Positions 59,516 to 64,000 of a stretch of DNA of 64,000 bases are shown one piece after another. The stretch is taken from contig JAWZYU010000034.1 in the NCBI GenBank assembly GCA_038380435.1, positions 1,346,704-1,410,703 of the forward strand, in the 5' to 3' direction. The position numbers were made by a program, and so were the translations under genes. Under the pieces are notes generated by a model. It was not told where the DNA came from, ran no database searches, and saw only the letters and a list, made by a program, of their open reading frames with translations. The DNA comes from Ryuthela nishihirai. Its lineage: Eukaryota > Arthropoda > Arachnida > Araneae > Heptathelidae. The number at the start of each line of letters is the position of its first letter. Within the stretch, counting starts at the first letter, position 1.

Positions 59516-59802
59516 ATAAATCTTTAATTGCCTCTTCATTGCGACAATGAAAACATTTTCACATTAATTACAATTCTTACTTAAACAAGTTTAGCTGCTC
59601 TTGGATATCTGTACGGACACTGAAACAAGTTTTCCTTTTCTAATTTTGAACACTTAATGTTTGAAAAGAATCAATATCATGGAGGTTGCATTGTGTTTAA
59701 TATTGCCAACTCTGGCAATAAATGGACAGCATTACAACAGTGTTATTGCGAAATGAACTGATAAAGAATCACGAGAAGCAAAAATATTTTCAATGAACTC
59801 AC

Positions 59803-60987
59803 CAGTTGTTTCAGAACTTTCTGTTTGAAGAACGAATGCGACAAATAGGTTTTATCTCCTAATCTTTGTTCGGGATCTGGCAAAAGCAGCTTTCGTATAA
59901 CGTCTTGTCTACGTTGATCTAAATCGGGTGGATAGTCAATGCTCCCTGTTCCAATTTCTCTTAATGCATGCTTTTTGCAGGCACTGTCCTTATCATTAAT
60001 TCCGAACATTTTCAGCTTATATTCACATGGAGCAATTCCGTAAATTAACTCAAAAGCACTTATCCCTAAAGAATAGTAATCAGCAGCGAACGAGTAAGGT
60101 TTTGCACTTTTTTCCACAGAATGACTAAGCACTTCAGGAGCCTCATGGTATGGGGTACCACAGTAACCTTTAAACGAAGTGCCAATCGCTGACAATCCAA
60201 AATCGATCAATTTTATCTTGCACAGATCATTGATCAAGATATTTTCACCTTTTATGTCTCTGTGTATAATATTCACACTATGTAGGTACTTCAGTGCCAT
60301 TCCCATCTGTCCGAGAATGAAGTGAATGACGTCAGAAGTCAGAGAGCATACTGTGGGAAATTGTCGTAAAGTGCAACATTCGAAATACTTGAAGAACAGA
60401 AAGTGCTTCTGCATATCTGGACCTTGGTATTTCACATAACTGTCATACTCGACAAACAGAGGGTTGTGCTTGATAATTTTCAGGATTTTAAGTTCGTTGC
60501 ATATCATCACATCACTGCTTGTTTTCTGGGTAATAACTTTCGCTGCCAAATGTATTCCCCGTTCTATATCTCGAACTAAATAAACGCAACCAAATCCTCC
60601 TTCTCCTAGTTTAGACAGAGATACCATCTTAGTTTCAATGTATTTAGAATTCACATCTCTACTAGAAATTTTACTCCTTTTCCTTTCATGTCTAAACTGC
60701 TGCAGCCTCATTTTATCAATGTCTTGTATCGGACATGGGCAAAAGCCTTCAGTCCTCTCATAAATACCTCTGTTTCTCAGAAGACATTTAGACTTACAAC
60801 TCTTAGGACGCTCTTGTCTACGCTCCTCCAACATCTCACGTTGCTCTCCAGCACATACTGTTTCTTCATTTTCTTCATCATCAATCGTGCACGTGACGCA
60901 GCAGAATAGAGATGATTTGCCGCCATTCTTTGCCTTTTTGCAAGAGAAACGGGACCTTAACCACGTCCTCAGTTTGCAGAATGTCAT
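59803..60987 (-). CDS. Ser/Thr protein kinase, AGC-like, 5' exon
   Basis: 395 codons from ATG at 60987 (in-frame stop two codons upstream, A at -3) to a consensus donor (CTG-GTGAGT) at 59803, phase 0. Residues 1-115: basic, Cys-rich (FSCKK, LFCCVTC), no known domain. Kinase domain from about 123: Gly loop LGEGGFGCVYLV (127-138), Lys150 in LAAKV, Glu165 in helix C, HRDIKGEN (242-249), DFG (262-264), CGTPYHEAPE (276-285), Asp303 in AADYYSLG, PEQRLG (372-377). All catalytic residues are present, so it should be active. EQRLG and CGTP favour the AGC group; the AGC tail would be in the next exon, outside what I can identify. An open frame continues to 59743 but its last 19 codons are hydrophobic intron read-through. 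Exact orthologue unknown; PKA/PKG-related or SgK494-like are options. Confidence 0.85.
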
Positions 60988-61250
60988 ATTCTCTTAATCC
61001 CCTCTCTAAAGCACATATATACCTATTCACTTTCTAAAACTTTGCTTCATACAAATATATCTAATATCGTATACTAATGCTATCTCTTTCGAAAATCGAA
61101 TACGATTGAATCGGAGATCAGCTGTGAGCAGCAATAGTATCCCTGGCGACCATTGTTAGGCGAAAATTTCTTTGTTGACGAGAAAGCTAATTTGTTACGA
61201 TATTACGACATTGTTACTAACTGAAGGAATATTCAGCCATATTATTCTAA
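60988..61250 (-). promoter_or_regulatory. Likely 5' leader/promoter of the kinase gene
   Basis: Sequence upstream of the kinase ATG. No TATA box at a convincing distance. An AG dinucleotide after a short pyrimidine stretch at about 61008 could be an acceptor, so the ATG may lie in a second exon. Confidence 0.25.
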
Positions 61251-63589
61251 AACACTTATTTGCGTATTTCGGATAAACGAGACATAAAGTCACATTATTA
61301 GAATATAGTTTCGTAAATAAATATAAATAAGAAATTAAACTTTCCGGAGAAATGTTGATCATAAAAACATTTTTCTGATATTATGTGAAGCAATTTCTGT
61401 GGTTTATTTTTTAATCACACCATCACATTTAAGTTTAAAAAGTTACCATTTACATGAATATCATTGCCATTAAATATTTAAGAAATATGTAGAAATTAAT
61501 TAATCGTATTTTTTAAATTCAATATTGTAATATAAGAAGTATTAGAAAAGAAATTTGATGATCCTTTAATACTTTTGGACTTTTTCAAATTTGGATTTTG
61601 GTTAATAATAATTAAAAAAAAAACTGAAATCTATGTTAAGGATTATGAGATTAAATTGTATAATAATCCTGGCAGGTCGAAATCTACAAAACATAAATAA
61701 ATAAGGGGGAGGGGGGAATCTGCAAAAAAACTAAATCGAAAGGAAAACACAAAGAGGGGGGAGGGGGGGGGCTTTATACTCTTGATTTTAATTGCATTCT
61801 AACATTTTCTCCTCCGTTTTAGTGTTACAGCAATCCCTTGATTAACGCTGCCCTTTTGCGTCTAATTTCTAATAATAACATATTTCCATTAAAATGCTAT
61901 TTAGTTAAGTTCCGGATATTCTGATAGGCTGTTTCCATAGTTACGTTATTAGCAGCACAGGTAAAAACTTATAGAGCAGTGTAGCACACTGTTCAAAAAT
62001 TTTAACCTTCTTCTTTGAAATTTCTGGATCTCCACTTGCAGCTTCTCCTTAATGCACTGCACGAAGTGGAAATTGCAGCATCGCGAAGGAAGTGATGAAT
62101 AAACCCGAAACTGATAGGACGGAAGGTATGAGGATAAGATGTGCGATTGATCGAAAAACGGATCATAGATTTCGCTCGTTGCAGATTCATCAGTACATAT
62201 TAGGCCCACCTTGGGCGGTCATATAAGTGATCGTTCGAAGGCTCAATCTGACTTCTCGCATATCGGCGATTCGCTCTCTTTCAGGTGCCAATTGCGCATA
62301 AAGAGTCTGCCGGCGTCTCCGAGGCATGTTCCGAACATTTTCTCAGCATGCACTCCAACCTTACTGTCGGTCGATCTACGAGCTCGTGGGTGCCCGGTGT
62401 CTATCTACGGCTCGGCTGGGTGTCACGTGTCCATTCTGTGCGGAACTTTGATCATTTGAATATCTCCGATGGCCTCCTGCGATTTACATATCTCTAATCC
62501 ATTCCTTCTTGGTGTTTCGATTTTCACTTCGAGCAGTGTACATTGTGGAGGTTAGAGCTCGTTTCAGTTCTATTGAGCCATCCCTTACTAGTGGTAAATG
62601 GTTCCACAGATTTCTCAGGCTGAGCTTTTTTTTCAGATCTTCATATAGGCCTTTTCTTGAACGATAGTTGACTTTAAGAAATTTTACGTTGGGTATTATC
62701 ATCTATAAAATTTCTCTCCATTTCAGTGGCAATAGTTGATTTGTTAATTTTGTTGCCTGCAGCGTAAAGCTATAAAAACATTGATTCTTTATATTTTTAT
62801 AATTGTTCATACTCTTGAACCTGTTAGTTCTACATGATTGCACATATCGTCTTCTTGTTCATCAGAATCAATTATTTTTAAAATGTCTAATATAATTTCC
62901 AAATCGGACTTTTCCTTTCCGTCTTACCCACACACACTAGAAGTTGATGCTCTTACACCTGTTGTGTCGCAACTTAAAAAACGTCCTAACTACATATTAA
63001 TTTTTTTCCAGAAAAAGGACTAAAAAAAGTTACATGCGAATTAAATGCATACCTGATCCGTTTTTATGAAACCAAAGGCTGTTTTTATTTTATTCATATG
63101 TCGCAAGAGAGTGATAACAGCCTTTATAGCGAGCTTGAAACAGCGCTGTTGTTGGGAGGTTATAACACAGTGACAGCATTGTAAAGAATTAGCTCTAAGC
63201 GAACAGGGTAGAGTAGGTCTAAGTAACCAAGGAATTACTGCATTTTGAAAAATACCTGAAATATACATATTTTTAACAATATTTCGACCCTATTACCGTT
63301 ACTAGCATTTTCAAAAGTAGGCGGGGGAGGGCCCCTCTGGATCCGGATTGTTCCTCCTTATATTAGTTTCTTCAGTTGTAGTTCTTACAACAGATCCGAA
63401 ATTGTGCATGTTAAGTTAGGGATACTTTATCGAACTTTGTACAGTCTGATATGAACATGAATACCGCTGGATTGACTACATCATTGTGATAGTGATAATA
63501 ATTTATCAGTAATGTTAATCTATAGATCTCATGCTTAAAATATTAAATTATTTACTAACGAATTTTACGTCATTTGAAAGATATAAAAA
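61251..63589. other. No recognised gene
   Basis: AT-rich with G-rich purine runs at 61703-61720 and 61752-61772. A less AT-rich island at 62200-62500 has short frames I do not recognise. Confidence 0.45.
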
Positions 63590-63860
63590 GTAATACCGTT
63601 TATATAATTGGTGATATGAATATTCATTTATTTAAAGATGAAAGTGATGTAAATGAATATGAGGATTGTTGGTGATAACTGAGATTTAGACAGTATATTA
63701 AATATGTCCACAAAATCTGTAGAAAATAGTGCAGCTTATATAGCCAAGGTTTAAGTTTGTGAAAATTTGTAACTCTCACCATAGAGGTTGTTTTATGTGA
63801 AAATCGTCTAACTGATCATTTGCTATTAGTGCTTATATTAAATATCGAAATCATACAAAA
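63590..63860 (+). pseudogene. Relic of a second LINE clade (endonuclease)
   Basis: IGDMNIHLFKDESDVNEYED (63606-63665) fits the GD-x-N-I motif of CR1/Jockey-type endonucleases; CIDHIFVKICNSHH (about 63735) and NRLTDHLLLVL (about 63807) fit the following IDHI and DH motifs in order. Many frame breaks. It is unrelated to the RTE-like LINE above. Confidence 0.5.
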
Positions 63861-63944
63861 ATATTATATACCAAATTATTCTTAAAATTATATATAAAAT
63901 TAGAAGTATATGTCTTAAATGCTTGAATGTCAATGTTCTTTAAT

Positions 63945-64000
63945 AAATTCTTACAGTGTTTGTTAGCTGAAATTGAAGCAGTGGTCATCAGTGACTTCGG
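63945..64000 (+). repeat. Dispersed repeat C, cut by window edge
   Basis: TGTTAGCTGAAATTGAAGCA then GTGGTCATCAGTGACTTCGG match 52780-52830. Confidence 0.65.

Noticed and set aside
59743..59802. Hydrophobic C-terminus (FLLLVILYQFI) as a kinase membrane anchor
   Set aside because: It follows a consensus splice donor at 59803 directly, so it is more likely translated intron.
62200..62500. GC-richer island as a coding exon
   Set aside because: Short frames only, no family recognised, no convincing splice pair.

Overview
The window is AT-rich, gene-poor, eukaryotic (animal) DNA. Evidence for a metazoan: spliced coding sequence, THAP/P-element, Tc1/mariner, hAT and PIF/Harbinger DNA transposons, an APE-endonuclease LINE, and several tRNA-derived SINE families. 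The mix and density of Tc1 copies recalls arthropods, perhaps a chelicerate, but nothing here fixes the species; that is a guess.

Only one convincing host gene is visible: a Ser/Thr protein kinase exon on the minus strand (59803-60987), AGC-like, ending in a good splice donor. A two-exon candidate at 40.04-41.64 kb and an orphan CCAAT/ETS/CRE promoter-like cluster at 18.77-18.80 kb are weaker hints of host genes.

Layout: 0-4 kb no recognisable gene; 4.1-5.3 kb LINE fragment; 5.5-6.6 kb SINE A plus a hAT-type MITE; 7.35-8.66 kb inverted repeat and foldback MITE carrying SINE B; 8.76-12.36 kb a LINE copy (RTE-like) with target-site duplication; 14.8-20.1 kb tRNA-derived SINEs, a Tc1 relic and a full-length SINE A; 20.57-22.08 kb a Harbinger relic holding a hAT MITE and a SINE A; 24.07-25.69 kb a 38-bp minisatellite of about 42 units whose 3' half has a trimeric higher-order repeat; 27.97-32.37 kb a decayed P-element/THAP9-like transposase with an intron inside its THAP zinc finger; 32.4-33.5 kb LINE and nested SINEs; 35.69-39.40 kb a second LINE copy; 42.56-44.95 kb a hAT relic split by a mariner; 44.97-46.35 kb a Tc1; 46.7-47.5 kb a rearranged SINE A and a palindrome cluster; 48.04-51.40 kb a foldback MITE and three Tc1 copies in alternating orientation; 52.5-55.8 kb SINEs and a mariner relic; 58.00-59.06 kb a foldback MITE carrying two SINEs; 59.34-60.99 kb SINE B and the kinase; 63.6-64 kb a second, older LINE clade and a dispersed repeat.

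The parts interact as a transposon community rather than as a pathway. The most informative link is that the 3' end of SINE B matches the 3' end of the RTE-like LINE (26 of 35 positions by eye), which suggests that this LINE supplies the machinery that copies SINE B. The nested insertions give a relative chronology: SINE A landed in the Harbinger locus after the hAT MITE, in SINE B and in foldback MITEs, while a hAT MITE adjoins another SINE A.
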